From: Tetrahymena elliotti 4EA | Taxonomy: Eukaryota; Ciliophora; Oligohymenophorea; Hymenostomatida; Tetrahymenidae | DNA length: 64,000 nt | Assembly (NCBI GenBank): GCA_000231825.2 | Contig: JH720390.1 | Location: 131,220 to 195,219 of the forward strand | Reading direction: 5' to 3' | Shown: positions 29,373 to 42,582 of the stretch, in pieces | Layout of the letters: each line of letters opens with the position of its first letter | Numbering within the stretch: position 1 is the first letter of the stretch | The notes under the pieces: generated by a model | Told to the model about the DNA's origin: nothing | The model's database searches: none | The model's input: only the letters and a program-made list of their open reading frames with translations | Program-made: the position numbers and the translations under genes

Positions 29373-30607
29373 AATCTTAAAGAAGAAAAAATAATATAAC
29401 TAAACTTAAATTCATAGTTAATAAAGAAGCTACTTAATAAATAAAGAGATTTTAAAGAGATATAAATTTTCTTGTGATTTTTGTATCAAAATTGAATTAT
29501 AACTTTTAATAAAAAAATATTTATATTTTAAAATTAATTTATTCATTTTAATTTCTAAAATAAACATCTAAAATAAAAATAAATTATTCTTATTGATCTC
29601 TCCAATAGGTATCGATTTATATTTATTACTTGCCAAACATCAATTTATTGATTTAATTTTCAAATTTTGTAACGATTCCCAAATATGGAAATAACTAGAA
29701 TAAAAATATTTTTATTGAAAAATAAATTCTTGAGACTGCTTTAACAAAAACATTATTAAAAATTAATTTTTTTATTGCAATCTTAATTGGGTTTAAATGA
29801 TTTCATTAAATAAAATATTTATCAAATAATTTTAATAAAAAACCCCATTATTTTATGGAAAATATTTATATTTTAATTTAATTATTTTTTTGTTTCTAAA
29901 ACTAAAGTGAATTTATTGATTAAATTATTTATATATTTCTATGATTGTAAATAGAATTTACTAGAATAAAAAAAATATTGTTATTGATAAATACTTTAGG
30001 TAATTTTAGATATAAGATATATTTTTTCTTTTAAATTTCTTTAGAAGTATTTTTATTGAAATCTTATTTTGGTTTCAATTTACTCTTCAAGTAAGCACTT
30101 TATTAGCCTAATTTTGTAAAGTATTTGTGTAAGTAATTTGAAAGATTGATTTAATATAAAAGATTGTTCGAGAAAAAAATTTAATTAATAAGTCATAAAT
30201 CAAAAAGGGAGTTAAAAAAATTATCTAAGTCCTTATCTAATAAAAGAATAAATCCTGTATTAAGCATATAAAAAGGTATTTTTGTTACTGTTTTACTGTT
30301 TTTTATTCCATTTTAAGTTAAAATATTAAATAAAAACTAGATGATAGGTATTGGTTTAGAAAAAATTAAATGGCATTGAGTAATAGATATTTTAGAAAAA
30401 TCAAAGATATATTACCAAAAAAATTAGGATTTTTTTGTAATTAAACATCAAATCTAAATTAAGTCTTTTTGAACAATTTATATTTATTTTAAGAATAAAA
30501 AATCTTTAAACATTTGATATTTTTGAAAATAAGGAAACTCTTATTATTTAGAGAAGTAATACATATATTTAGCAAACCAAATAATTAGCAATAGTTATAG
30601 ATAGTCC
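29373..30607. other. Intergenic, nothing identified
   Basis: About 1.2 kb of AT-rich spacer between two plus-strand genes. No gene or repeat was recognised. Confidence 0.6.
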
Positions 30608-32602
30608 ATGTTCAAGTTAGGTAGATTGATTTTCTGTTCCACAGAAAGAAATGCTTTTTTAGCCAAAAAAATAATTGCGAACTTTTCTGAGAAGGCTACT
30701 GAAGAAGTAGCTAAGAAAAAAATAGACTAAAAAAATTAAGATTTGTAAACTGTCTATAGAATTATTAATCCAGAAAAAAAAGGATTTATTTTAGCCGCAG
30801 TCACTTCAGCCATATCCAGTGGCATCTTCATGCTTTACCCTAAATTAATTCCTCATTTATCAGATTTGTACTCCAACAAATATGAAAAAATAGAAGAATC
30901 TGATACTGAAGAATAGAAGCTAAATAAATAGAAGAATAACTAAAATACCAACAATGCTTACTTCAAATTCTTTTTGACTTGGGGTTTAGTATGTGGTGTA
31001 TCAGGCTTTTTTAATTTTTCTAGGAGATATATTAATGGTGATTTAGGTAATAGGGTTTCTATTCGTCTCCGTCAAGCAATATATAATGAACTATTAACTA
31101 AAGATTCTAGCTTTTACTTTAATAAATCAGTTAACACTGCAAAAATTATACACAAATTAAGTAACGATGTTTCTTAAGTTAGTTAATCTGTTTCTATGGA
31201 TTTGTTCATTGCATTTAGAGGTGCTCTCTTTGTCACAGGTGGCACAGGATTTTTATTATTTTAATCTCCTTAACTAATCCTACCTTCTCTCTTTGTTATG
31301 GCAGGCTTAAGTTTTAGTTCTAGATTCTTTGGTAATTACCAACGTCACTATAAAAAAGAGGAAGCTTATGATCTTACAAGAACAAGTGAATAAGCATAAG
31401 AAGCTCTTTAAAATATTAAGCTTATCAAAATTAGCAACACTGAAGCAAAAGAGTAAATTGACTACTAAAGCACATTAGCTCGTTTCTATAATTCTTCCAA
31501 AAAGGTTTAATATTGGACAGGTATGAACTTTGGTTTCCTTGAAGGATTTGGTTTATATTCTTTAATAAGTATTCTTGGATATGGCAGTTTTCTTATTTCA
31601 AGTGGATTAGCTACTCCTGAACTGTTGAGCTCAAGTATGTACGCCTTCTATGTTGGTCTAGGTGTTCGTTCTATTGTAAATACTTACACTGAATTAAAAA
31701 AAACTACTGGTTTATATGATGGTATTGTTAGTGTTATTGGAACTGATGTGACAAAATCTGAAACTTACAATAATCCTAAGTTAATTGAAGAAGGCTTAGA
31801 ATTTTTAAAGTTATAGAGAAACAACTCCGAATTTTACTAATAGTTGTATAGTAACAACACTGCAACTTTACATTAAACAAAGCCTCCCCATATTACTTTA
31901 AAAAATTTAACTTTTAAGTATGAAGAATATGGTACAGAAAGATAACTACTTAGTGACTTGACTATTGAAATAGAAAGTGGAAGTGTTGTTGCTTTGGTTG
32001 GACCTTCAGGATGTGGTAAAACCACTGTATTAAATTTATTAACGAAGCTATACTAACCTACATCAGGAGATATTTTAGTTGATGGACAAAGCCTTTAAAC
32101 AAAGGATAGTAAGTGGATTCAATAAAATGTTTCTTATGTTACATAAGAACCTATGATTTTCCAAGATACAGTTTTCTACAATATTATTTATGGAAATTAG
32201 GGATTTGATATTTCATAAGAAAAAGTTATTGAAGCTGCTAAAATGGCTAATGCACATGATTTTATCATGTCTCTCCCTGAAGGATATCAAACAAGGTTAT
32301 CCGAAAGAGGATAGGACCTTTCAGGAGGGTAAAGATAGAGACTTATTTTAGCTCGTGCTATTCTTAAAGACCCTAAGATACTTATTTTAGATGAAGGTAC
32401 TGCTAATCTTGACAGTGAAAGTGAAAAAGCTATTATCTAAGATCTTAAAACAATTTCTAAAAACCGTACCTGTATTATAGTAACTCATAAGATAGAAAAT
32501 TTCTTAGGCTTTGTTAATAAAATAGTAGAGCTAAAGGCTCCAGTAAATATTGAAAATAAACCTCAATTAGAAAAATCAGAAGAAGATGTAAAGACAATTT
32601 GA
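30608..32602 (+). CDS. ABC half-transporter, ABCB type, probably mitochondrial (664 aa)
   Basis: A membrane domain fused to one nucleotide-binding domain would dimerise to export peptides or other solutes. The frame is open from ATG 30608 to TGA 32600-32602 without introns. The N-terminus [17 protein letters not shown] is basic, lacks acidic residues for its first 12 positions, and resembles a mitochondrial presequence. Membrane spans follow from about residue 60 ([18 protein letters not shown]). The intracellular-loop motif with [18 protein letters not shown] and DSSFYF is typical of ABCB10/Mdl1. The nucleotide-binding domain has Walker [10 protein letters not shown] (from about residue 465), Q-loop YVTQEP, signature LSGGQRQR (about 571), Walker [13 protein letters not shown] (about 591) and switch His in VTHK (about 627). 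The Gly after the catalytic Glu, where Ala or Pro is usual, is a small oddity. Mitochondrial location is inferred. Confidence 0.9.
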
Positions 32603-34684
32603 TTGTTTACAAATTTATTGACTGACTGATTGGTTGATTGATTGTATGATAGATTTTCTGATTTAATAATGTAAGAAAAATTATTTTTATTTTTGTGAAA
32701 CTTTCTATTAAATAAATTCATCACTATTGATTTCATTTTTTCTAAATAATTTTATATGATAATGAATCTTATTACAACTTTGTTTAAAATCTATATTAAA
32801 TCTAATTATGATAAATCTAAAAATGAAATATTCAGTAAATTCTTAAAAAATTGATTGACCTAATTACTGATTGATTATTCATTTTCTTATCTTTTTCATA
32901 AATATTTAAATCAAGTTATGACTAGTTTAATTTTATAATATTTGAGAAGATTTTTTGATACATTTTAATAACTAATCTTGATTCTTGATTCAAGAAAATT
33001 TATTTTATAAAGTTATGCATCACTTAGGTTTCATATAAAAAGAAGTATTTTAAAATATTTGAATTAAAAGTGTTGCAGGAACTCACATTTATTTAATGAT
33101 AAATTATTCTTAATTATTTGGAATATTACTCAATAAAAGATTTTTAAATGCTTGTTTTTTTGGCCACTGCCTAGGATAAGAATAATTTGAAGAGAATGCG
33201 ATAAATAAATTGGTTAGAAATTCTTTCATCAGCTGATCAGATGATTTATTAAAAATTATTTTAACACTTGTTATAACTTCTTAGTTTAAACGATTTGCAA
33301 ATAATTTAAAATATTTATGATAGATTTTACTATTTAAATGTTTTTTTATGATATCTTACATTTATCTTAATACGCACTAAATTAAATTGATCTACCAAAC
33401 AAAAACCCGAAGATAAAATAACGAATAAACTCTAATCAATTTTGTAGATAGTTAAAGCAGTTTTTTTTTTTATTGCCATTATTTTTAATGATATCATTTA
33501 TTTCCATGTAATCTGGTCATAGTAATGATATGTTTTTATTGGAAAACATTTAAATAAAAAAGGTAACATGCTTTTTTCCAAACTTATTGACTGAAAATTA
33601 TTTTTGTTACTATAAAAAATTTCTCAAGAAATAAATGTGTCTTAAAAAAAATTTAGAATACTTATAAAATTTTGTTTTATTAATTGAATTTTGATATTGG
33701 AAATTACTTACCTTCGACTTTAAATTATACTCTCTCACCTAGGCAAAGTAATTTACTCTTAAAAATCTATTTAAATTTATTATATATATATATATATGTA
33801 TAGTACCCTAGGGTACTGCCCTTATTTATGGGGCTACATACAAATAGAATACATATTAAGAAAAGTTTTTTTTTTTAAATTTATTATCAATGAATTTGTA
33901 AATTTGTTTTGATTAATGTATAAATTATTCGTTATTTGTTGAGAAGAAAATTAAATTTTGACAATTTATTTTTGTCAATTTTTGATAAAAGAGATAAAAT
34001 AAACCAATTTAAAATACAGATTATTTTATGTTTAGCAATCAAGATAACCTTTAGGGAAAGTACTTGTGTGTTATGTAAAAGAAAATGCTAAAAGATAAAA
34101 TTGAGGTGCCTTTAAAATTGACTTTTGCAAATTAGTATCTGTTTCCTTTGTTTGAACCAAAATTAATTAATTAATCTTCAAATTTTTATATTTTTTTGGA
34201 ATAATTGAGAAGGGCTTTGAGGGAGAGAGTATAAAAGCAAATGAAATTCTTTACAAGAGTAAAGATTTTTGTTTATTTTGTATAGAGTAAAGGATTTTAA
34301 AAAAAATATAATCTTTTATTTGATGCCGTTTGCCTTCTCTAATTTGAATATGATTCTAGAGTTAATTACTGTTTCATATATTTAGAATTACTTCCTGAAT
34401 AGATAATAAGGGAAAATAATGAATGATTATATGTATTTATTAATTAACATTTTCAATAATACATCTATTAATATTTTAATTTCGATAGATTTTGGGGGGG
34501 GAGATTAGTACACTTTATGTTTAAATAAATTAAAATAGAAGGATATTTACATAATGTATACAGAGTAATCAAACCTATAGTTATTACTAGCTGTTTTTTT
34601 TATGTACGAAGTAAAGCACAGATAATTTAATAATTAATTATATTCAAGATAAAACAAATCAAAAAATAAAAATTGCAAAAAGAA
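32603..34684. other. 2-kb intergenic stretch with low-complexity tracts
   Basis: AT-rich spacer containing TTGA/TGAT tetranucleotide runs near 32620-32645, a (TA)n tract followed by a perfect palindrome at 33781-33817, and a G-run at 34494-34501. No gene was seen on either strand. Confidence 0.6.
33781..33817. repeat. (TA)n tract plus 16-nt perfect palindrome
   Basis: A TA dinucleotide tract (33781-33797) is followed after a few bases by AGTACCCTAGGGTACT (33802-33817), a perfect 16-nt palindrome. It is one of few GC-containing words in 2 kb of AT-rich DNA. Confidence 0.8.
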
Positions 34685-37135
34685 ATGATTAACTAATCGA
34701 AAAATAGACTCTTCCTAACTTTTAGCAATAATAGTAATAACAATACACAGAATTCTTTGTCTTCTTTTGATGAAAATTCTCCAAAGACAATAGGGTCTCT
34801 CAATACTGCTTCCTAACTTTCGTTTATTGAGCTATCTAATTCTCCAATTATTGAAGATAAATCTAGCCAAATTTACTAAAACTCATAAGGGCTTATGAAT
34901 AGAAATATGTCATAAAGTAGCAATCTCTTAAGAATCTAAAAGCATAGATTGCTTGTGTAAAACAATGTAAAAGAATTGGCAAAAGTAATAAATCAAAACT
35001 ATGAAAAAAAACCTAACCAACTAAAACCACTTGAGTAAAATAAAAATAACTCATCTCCTTTGAGTACATTAAGACAAATTTCATTTAGTAAAGAATTAAC
35101 TCCTCTTACATATAATGCAAGAGAAAAATCAAATTCATTAAACAAAATAAATATGTGCAAGCGCTATTCAATGTTTTAATCTGAAAATAAAAATTCTACT
35201 CTAGATTAATCTGAATATTTTCATTAAACATAAAATAAGCCTAAGTTAAGCTTTTCAGAGTAGTTCAATAATAGAAATATGAGCTCTATTTCATAAACAT
35301 TGTTGCCATCAAAAATACCTGAATTAAAATACTAATCTATGGTAAATATTAAAATTAAGGATAATTAATAATCTTAATAAAAGACAATTAAGATCGAAGA
35401 TTACACAAATACAAATGAAACAAAATAAGGAAATATTCCCTAAAATTAAGCCTTACCTTAAAATGAAATGAATCCCAGAGAAATTAAATTAAGCAAAGAA
35501 TTTAACATAAGTGACAAATTTCAGATATTTTTATAGAACTTTCCTTCTCAGTTTAGAAAAATAGTCGCTAAAGATGAAAGCCTTCTCAATGCACTAGACT
35601 TTTTTAGAATTGAAAGCATAAAATCTTAATAAACTCATATAGATTTACTTGTTAAGTTCTTAGTAAGCTGCTTCAAAATATTTGCTAGAGATATCAAAAT
35701 GCAAGAATAAATTAATGAAGATAATCAAGACCATGAATATTTAGTTAATATGTCTATGAAATAATCCAAAAATAAGATAATTATAAATTGTACAACTAAC
35801 TAGCTTAAATTATCTTAAAGAATATCTAATGAGATTTGTGAAACTGTATTTAAAATTTTATATAGATTTAAAATCCCCATCGTATATTTTAAGGAAATCA
35901 AAAAAATAATTGAATAATAATGGTAATCTTAATTAAATTGTGTAACATTCGCTGATAAAATTGGGGGATATCATAACTTAATTCCTATTATTTCAAATTT
36001 ATCAAATTAAATTATCAAGGCGTTTCAACTTACTAAATAAGAATAAGAGTATTTAGAGCTCTTAAATCATGACAAACTCCTCGAAATTATTAAAGAAATA
36101 ATTAAAAAATACCTTCCAGAAGCTCAAGAAACCAATAAAAATAAATCAAGTAATTAGTAACCCGTATTCGAAGAATACAAAGAATATGTAAAAAAAGTTA
36201 AAAAAATATTTAAAAATAAGGATTTGACAGGATTCTTTTCTAAAAACTCTCCATTTTTCTTAGTAAAATACATCTTCTGGGATGTCTTATTTAACTCTCC
36301 TGAAGGTTATCTTTTCCCTGAAGATATAAAACTATTTTTACTATCTTTATTCGAAAAGTTGAGAAATGAAAACCTGAATTCATTTTATTGGAAAGAAGAC
36401 ATGACCTCTTAACAAAGAATGAATATTGTATATAATACTATTTCATCTAGATAATAACTAGTTTAAAATCTAGGACCTTATTTCATTTCTTAGGAAAAAG
36501 TTTTCTGCAAAGCAATTCTATAATTTACAATCGGATAAATTACAGCATCAGAGTTTTTAAATATTATATAAGAATAGATCAGCTTAAATTCAAATTCTTG
36601 CTATTTAATGGCATAAATCAACTCTGCCGTTTAAAAAGCATTGATGACTAATAATTTAATTACTTTTTCCTAACTTAAAATATTACTACAACACAAATTC
36701 TTTTTAATAAATCAAAATTTAAATCCAACATTATTCATGAATGAGTCATTCTTGTAAGAGTTCGATATCTAAATCCATTCGAATTTTGAATAAACCATGT
36801 AAGCAATATTAAGATAGCTCCTTTCTCTAATAAATAAACAATACAAAAAACAAGAGTACTAACATAACCAATTTATTAGCTCATAAAAATTGAGCTATCA
36901 AGATAAAATTTAAATAGTAACAAAATATTTGCTAACTTAAATCTTTGATACAAAGTGCTATTCTCTATTTGATATTTAAGAAGTACTCGATCTTCATTAA
37001 CTTGAGAAAAATTACCTACTTAAACAAAACATACTAAATGAAAGCAAAAAGATGTTATATTCAATCAAACTAAATATAGAATAAGTTAACATCATTTAAT
37101 AGTTTATTGAATGTAGTATTTTCCCTTCTAATTGA
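34685..37135 (+). CDS. Unrecognised 816-aa protein, polar N-terminus and helical C-terminal half
   Basis: Not recognised. The frame is open from ATG 34685 to TGA 37133-37135 with no intron. The first 270 residues are Ser/Asn/Gln-rich and low in hydrophobics, so probably disordered (for example LTFSNNSNNNTQNSLSS). From about residue 280 the composition changes to an all-helical pattern: FQIFLQNFPSQFRKIVAKD, IDLLVKFLVSCFKIFARDI, KKIFKNKDLTGFF and FLVKYIFWDVLFNSPEGYLF. The last region is the most aromatic and conserved-looking. No signal peptide, membrane span, zinc ligand or nucleotide motif was found. It lies upstream, on the same strand, of a gene of similar size and style at 38533. The two may be distant relatives, but I see no alignable motif. 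A scaffold or cytoskeletal role would be a guess. Confidence 0.7.
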
Positions 37136-38532
37136 TAACAAATCTTAACCAAATTTTCTTTGCTGAATCTAAAAATTAGATAAATTTGTATTTTCCTAAA
37201 ATTAAAACTAAATAACCTACTAATCAACTAACTAATTCACTTAAATTATCAGACTCACCTACTAACATAAAAATATTTATGAAAAATTGACCATTCCATT
37301 AAATTACAATAAAAAAATGATTACAAACTTGCAACTTCATTTATATTATTTATCTTACATTCTGTTTTTAAAGTATATTTCTAAAATTATGTCAATATTC
37401 CTCCTAATTTTCAGTAAAAATAGAAGTCATCTAAATTCAAAAAAAGTAAGTAATATTTCCTCATCTTAACAAATAATAAAAAAATGATCAGAAATTTGCA
37501 ATTCCATTGCATTAATTATTGTTATATACTTTTTATAAAGAAGGATTAATATAAGCGTTGTACGAATCAATAAAATCAAATTTTCATGAATAAATAGATA
37601 AGTATTACAAGAAGTATTTAAAAGATTACAACTTTTTGTATTATCAAAAATAAATAAAATCTTTCTAAAAATAAAATTTTGATCAATACCTTTTTAATCC
37701 TCTTAGTCACTTTTATTCTTGCAGATAATTAATTTAAATTAAATTCTTTTGTAATAAATAAATCAATAAATATCTAATCTTACAGTAAATATTAATTTAC
37801 TATGTCTTTTTGCTTCTATAGCTTCAACGCATTCATAACGCATTTAGATTAATCAACTGCCTATAGTTTTATTTTCAATAATTGAACACTCACTTAACTT
37901 CAGACTAACACCTTATTTACTTTTATTGCTAGTCTTAAATAATTTATCCATCTTATCTACCATTACAACAATCTAGAGATGATATTTACTAATTTAACAT
38001 TTTTTTCTATATAGTTTTTAAAATAGTAAGAATATTTATTTTACATTTTTAATAGATCATTGGTAATATAAAATTATAGTTTACAATTATTATTTAGCAT
38101 CTAATTTTGTATTACTAGAATTAAATTAACACATCACAAAAATCAAACAATCAAAAGATCCAAGAATATTAAATTTAGAATAGTTTAACCCAAAGAATAT
38201 ACTTCTTAAAAACTATAAATTCATTTTATAGTGATTCTTATTTCAAATTTTAACAAGAGTAAATTAAAATTTTTATGATCCAAAAAAATCTCTTTTAGTT
38301 CATGTATTGGCTATTAAAGATACTTAATAATATATATAAATTAATTTAAGATTCTTTTTACATTTTTTATTTTATTTGGTAAACCAAATAGTTTTTACGA
38401 ACAAAAAATTAACTTCAATCTAATCAAACATATTCTTTTTATTGTTTTAATTCATTTTAAGTAGAAAAAATAGAAAAATCAAACAAAAAAAATAACTTAG
38501 CAGAGCCATTCTTAAAAATCTTTATTAATCTG
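37136..38532. other. Intergenic with a short diverged direct repeat
   Basis: About 1.4 kb of AT-rich spacer. A 30-nt element built on AATAAAAAAATGAT...TTGCAA...CATT occurs near 37308 and again near 37479 with several changes. No gene was recognised. Confidence 0.5.
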
Positions 38533-41447
38533 ATGAGTGAGATATTTAAAGAGTTTAAAGATGATAAACACTCATCGACTGTTTTAAAAACAGATAAAGA
38601 CATTTACTCACCAACAAAATTTATTAGAGCTAAAAGGATTAATCAAACTTAATCTATGATCGATTTAGATAAATATAGAGAGCAGTACATAAAAAAACTT
38701 ATTGTTGATAAGAACTTGATAGATATTTCTCCATAAATCTCATAACAAAAAGGAGTGAAAAATTCATATTATATAAACCCTAACTTCTCTGATGCCTTAA
38801 ACAAACAAAATGATACTAAAATTTTTAAAAATTAAGAAAGTCTACTATTTAGATAATAGAATTAATATCCTGAGCATGGAGCATTTAATCATAACTTATT
38901 TCTGAAAAGTAGCAAGACAATAAAAAATATTGGCAAGAGTGTTGCACCCTCACTTCAATAATCATCTTACAATATTGTGTTAGACTCTACTTGTTCTCCA
39001 ACAAAAGTAGAAGAATCCTATCTAAAAGATTCTCATTAAAAGTAAAGTAGAGTGAGCAGTATTATTTTGAATAACGATAGTGATAGCCTATTTTTCTAAG
39101 CTAGAGGTTCTTATAAAGCACATTCTCCAGAAAAAGACTCAATAGTAAGTAGATCTAAACTAAAAAAATCTTCACTTCAACTACCTGCTGTTTCTTCTCC
39201 CCTAACTAAAAAAGAAATGGTTTATATAAGTAATAGTAAAAGTACTCGCGCAAAAACAATAGAAAAAATAGATGATAAATTAAGCAGCAATCCATTTTTG
39301 CCAAACATAGTTTAAAGAAATTAAAATAAACTTAGTGTTTTAACATAAGGAGAATCTCGCCGAAGTTCCAATAGAGAAGAGTCTTAGTTTGATTTTGTCT
39401 TAAATTCCTAATAATAGATAGACCTTTTTAATATTGTTTTAAACTCTTCTAAAAATATAAATATTCCATCTTCGGTTAATGCATCAACCTCTAAATTAAG
39501 CAATTTAAAATAAGTTTTCAATCAATCTAGCTAGTTTAGAAGTTTGAGTTAAACTTAAATAGAAGATCATATTACTTATACAGCAGGTAATTCTCCAGTC
39601 TCATCAGAAAAGAGCAAGACACTTCTTCAAAAATCAATTTTAAATAACTATTCTAATTCACAACTCAGAGAAAACATTGTAAAGGAATTATGTTCAACTT
39701 TGGTATAAAGCATCAAATCAAACAAAGACCTTAATGTAAGCAAGCAATTCATAATGATTTAAATAATATCTTAACTCTTTTTAAAATTTTTGAAAATTTG
39801 AAAGAATGTTAAATCTATTTCTATTTTGAGTGAATAATTTAATTCAGTTTTACTGATTAGTTAATTTTAAGTGAATTACAATTCTAATTAATTTATTTAT
39901 TTTTCTTTTCTAAAATAAAAAAGGAAGCATCTTTTTACTTTTAGAATTAACAAACTAAAAATGATCACACTAATACTGAAGCAAAAGTGCTAGGTTATCA
40001 AATACGTAAAGAATAAATACATGAATAAAAAACAGGAAAGGGAAATGATAGGATATAAAATTTCGCAGATTATCTAAGTGCATTTTCTGGTTATATTATG
40101 GATCTCTTATTTGGTGACATACCTAAAATTTCCAAAGCTTAATTTGATATAGAATTAACAGTGCAAGTATAAGATATTGTTTTGCCTATTATATCTGATA
40201 AACTCAAAGATTTTGGTATGAAGGATTTAATAGAGAGATTTTAATTAGTCTTTAAAAATGAATACTAAAATATTATTATTAAAGCTCCTATTATTGAAGA
40301 AAGCTTAATTGAAGAAACTGCTTCAGCTGTTACTGAAGAATTGTTGGCTAGGCTTAAATCTCATTTTTCCAAAAGCTTTAATATGTACACATCTACATGC
40401 AAAGATTTAATTAAAGATATCCTCTCTGAAGGTGTTAGCAAAGAAAAAATAAAAGATTATATGGAATTTATTAGGATGCATTTAAAGAGGTCTTCAATTT
40501 TTGAATCTGAAAACAAAAATATTAATGAAACAAAATCTCCCTCACATAAAAACATAAGAGAGTAATACAAAGGTATAACTGAGAGTGAAAATTATAAAGA
40601 GTTACTCAATATTTCAAGTGTAGATTTGTTTTTCATTAAAAAAACTGTTTATGAAGTGTTTACAAAAAAGTGTCCAAACCTCTCTTTAACAAGCAAAGCA
40701 AGAATTTTAGAAAAAATAGAAAGTCTAAGATTTGGGTATTTCAAAGAAGTGTATTCTTTGAATGAAAAATCTAATTAGTAATTAGTAGATATAATGAAAG
40801 TATATGTGTCTAACTCTCCTCCCCTTCTTGCATACCTTAAGAGACCTGAATCGACTAAACAAATCACCAAATTGTTGACATATTTGTTAGATTCAATTCT
40901 AGGAGATTACTCTCTCCAACATTTTATAGATAGAGCAGCTACTCTGTTGAACACTGATCTAGATTTACCTTTAATATCTATGTTAGAATAAGGTGTAAAA
41001 GGATCATTAGCCTAAATATAAATTAACCATATCCTGATAAAAGAAATAGAATACAAATTTGCTAATTTGAAAAGAAGAGTTAGACTTACTCCTCCATTTA
41101 ATGCAGTATTTTATTAAATAGAGCAGATAATCAAGTATATCAATAGTTGGATAGATCTTATGGCTAGACAAAAATAAATAAAAATAGGTAATCATTAAGA
41201 GTTACTATCTTAACTTAAATAAACCGATTTCTTAGAATTTTTCTTGGTGTGTTCCCTATCAGATTTTGATACTTTTTCATTTATTGATCTCTAAGACGGA
41301 TTGAGATATTTAAAAATCAGAAAGGAAGTTTTTAAATTTTGGCTAAAAGGGATAAACAGAATATTTGCTAAATTAAAACTAAAATAAAAGGAAATTACTT
41401 TGATTGAAGAATACTTCTAAAAAGCATTTAACAACACCTAATACTGA
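38533..41447 (+). CDS. Unrecognised 908-aa protein, Ser-rich N-terminus and helical C-terminal half
   Basis: Not recognised. Two exons, 38533-39735 and 39924-41447, are separated by one GTAAGC...AAAAAG intron whose removal keeps the frame (909 codons including TGA). Residues 1-390 are Ser/Lys/Asn-rich with many SP and TP pairs (for example SPTKFIRAK and HSPEKDS) and probably disordered, with possible kinase sites. From about residue 430 the protein is helical. It includes FSGYIMDLLFGDIPK, VQVQDIVLPIISDKL, EELLARLKSHFSKSF, a YVSNSPPLLAYLKRPESTK segment, LTYLLDSILGDYSLQHF and FEFFLV-type hydrophobic helices near the end. No membrane span, zinc ligand or catalytic motif was found. Its layout mirrors that of the preceding gene (34685-37135). 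A cytoskeletal or ciliary scaffold is possible but unsupported. Confidence 0.7.
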
Positions 41448-42582
41448 TTTATAAATTATATAAAAATATTGTAAATAAATAAAAAATAAATTTTGTAATC
41501 TTTATCAATTTTATCTATAATTCATTATGCTTGTAATAAATTTTGTTATCTTTATTCATTTTATCTATTATAAATTCTGTTTGTAAAATAAATAATTTAT
41601 TCCTTAAAGAATTCCTAAATTTTCACTTACAATCAAATAGAGATTTAATATCATTCTCATTTAAATTAAGTAGATATTTCTTATCCTTTTACTTCATTTA
41701 AATAAATTTCTTTGATATAAATTTTAATAGTAAATACTCTGCAAAGGATACAAAAGAGATAAGTAAGAGGTGAAGAATGAAAGATATTCTTAGATTTTTT
41801 TCATATGATTTACTTAAATTTGATAAGATTTTTTATTTACTTTAATATATGGTTTTTAATAATATTCTTGACATGCTAAATACTAACTAACATGAATACC
41901 TTAAAACAGTTAAGATTAGGTTTCTAATTCAAATATTGATATGTTTTATTAAGAATAGGTTTAATTTTAATAAATTTTATTTAAAAATTTTGTTTTGAGT
42001 AAATTTTTATCAATAGAACTTTTAATTTTCCTAAATTTTTCCAATAGTAGATAGCTTTTTTTAATAAATCAATAATTTATTTGTTCTTATATTAAATAAA
42101 ATATTCGATTTGAAAAAAGAACAAAAAATTGTATTTTTGAACATAAATAATTTAAATACTTTAAAGATTGAAATTTTTGCTAAAAGATAAATTAATTTCA
42201 AATGAATCTAAATCAGAAATATTTTTATCAAAAATATTTTTAACTAGGCATCTCTCAATGATAATCAAATAAAATATTTGATAGCAAATAATAGTTTATA
42301 TATTTATCATATTTTTAAAATAAAATAATAAAATGTAAAATTTATAAAATCAAATATGTAAAATCAAAATAACGTTAATAATTATGATTATTTTGCATCC
42401 GATGCAAGGTTAGGTAAAAATAAAATTTTTCAACTACCAACAATTATCACTTTTACATGCTATTTAATTGAGAGTCATTATTCTTATTATTCTAAAAAAT
42501 TAAAAAGTAAAAATAAAAAAAGCTCGTTTTTAGGTAGTAGCATTAGCTATTATAGTAAAAGTAGTAGTTAAAATTAAGCTTC
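41448..42582. other. Intergenic with a two-copy tandem repeat
   Basis: Contains a 50-nt direct tandem duplication (41488-41588) and otherwise AT-rich spacer. A frame from 42356 (MQNQNNVNNYDYF) runs into the TTLL gene in another phase and may hold its true first exon. Confidence 0.5.
41488..41588. repeat. Two-copy tandem repeat, unit 50 nt
   Basis: Two adjacent units start AAATTTTGTAATCTTTAT (41488) and AAATTTTGTTATCTTTAT (41538). They agree along their length apart from a few substitutions. The repeat lies just after the stop of the 908-aa protein gene. Confidence 0.75.

Noticed and set aside
32620..32645. TTGA/TGAT tetranucleotide run as a regulatory element
   Set aside because: Simple-sequence slippage in AT-rich spacer explains it. 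There is no further support.
36224..37469. Extension of the 816-aa protein past its TGA
   Set aside because: The frame after 37135 stays open for about 50 codons, but its composition becomes that of spacer. Open runs of this length are expected when only TGA stops.
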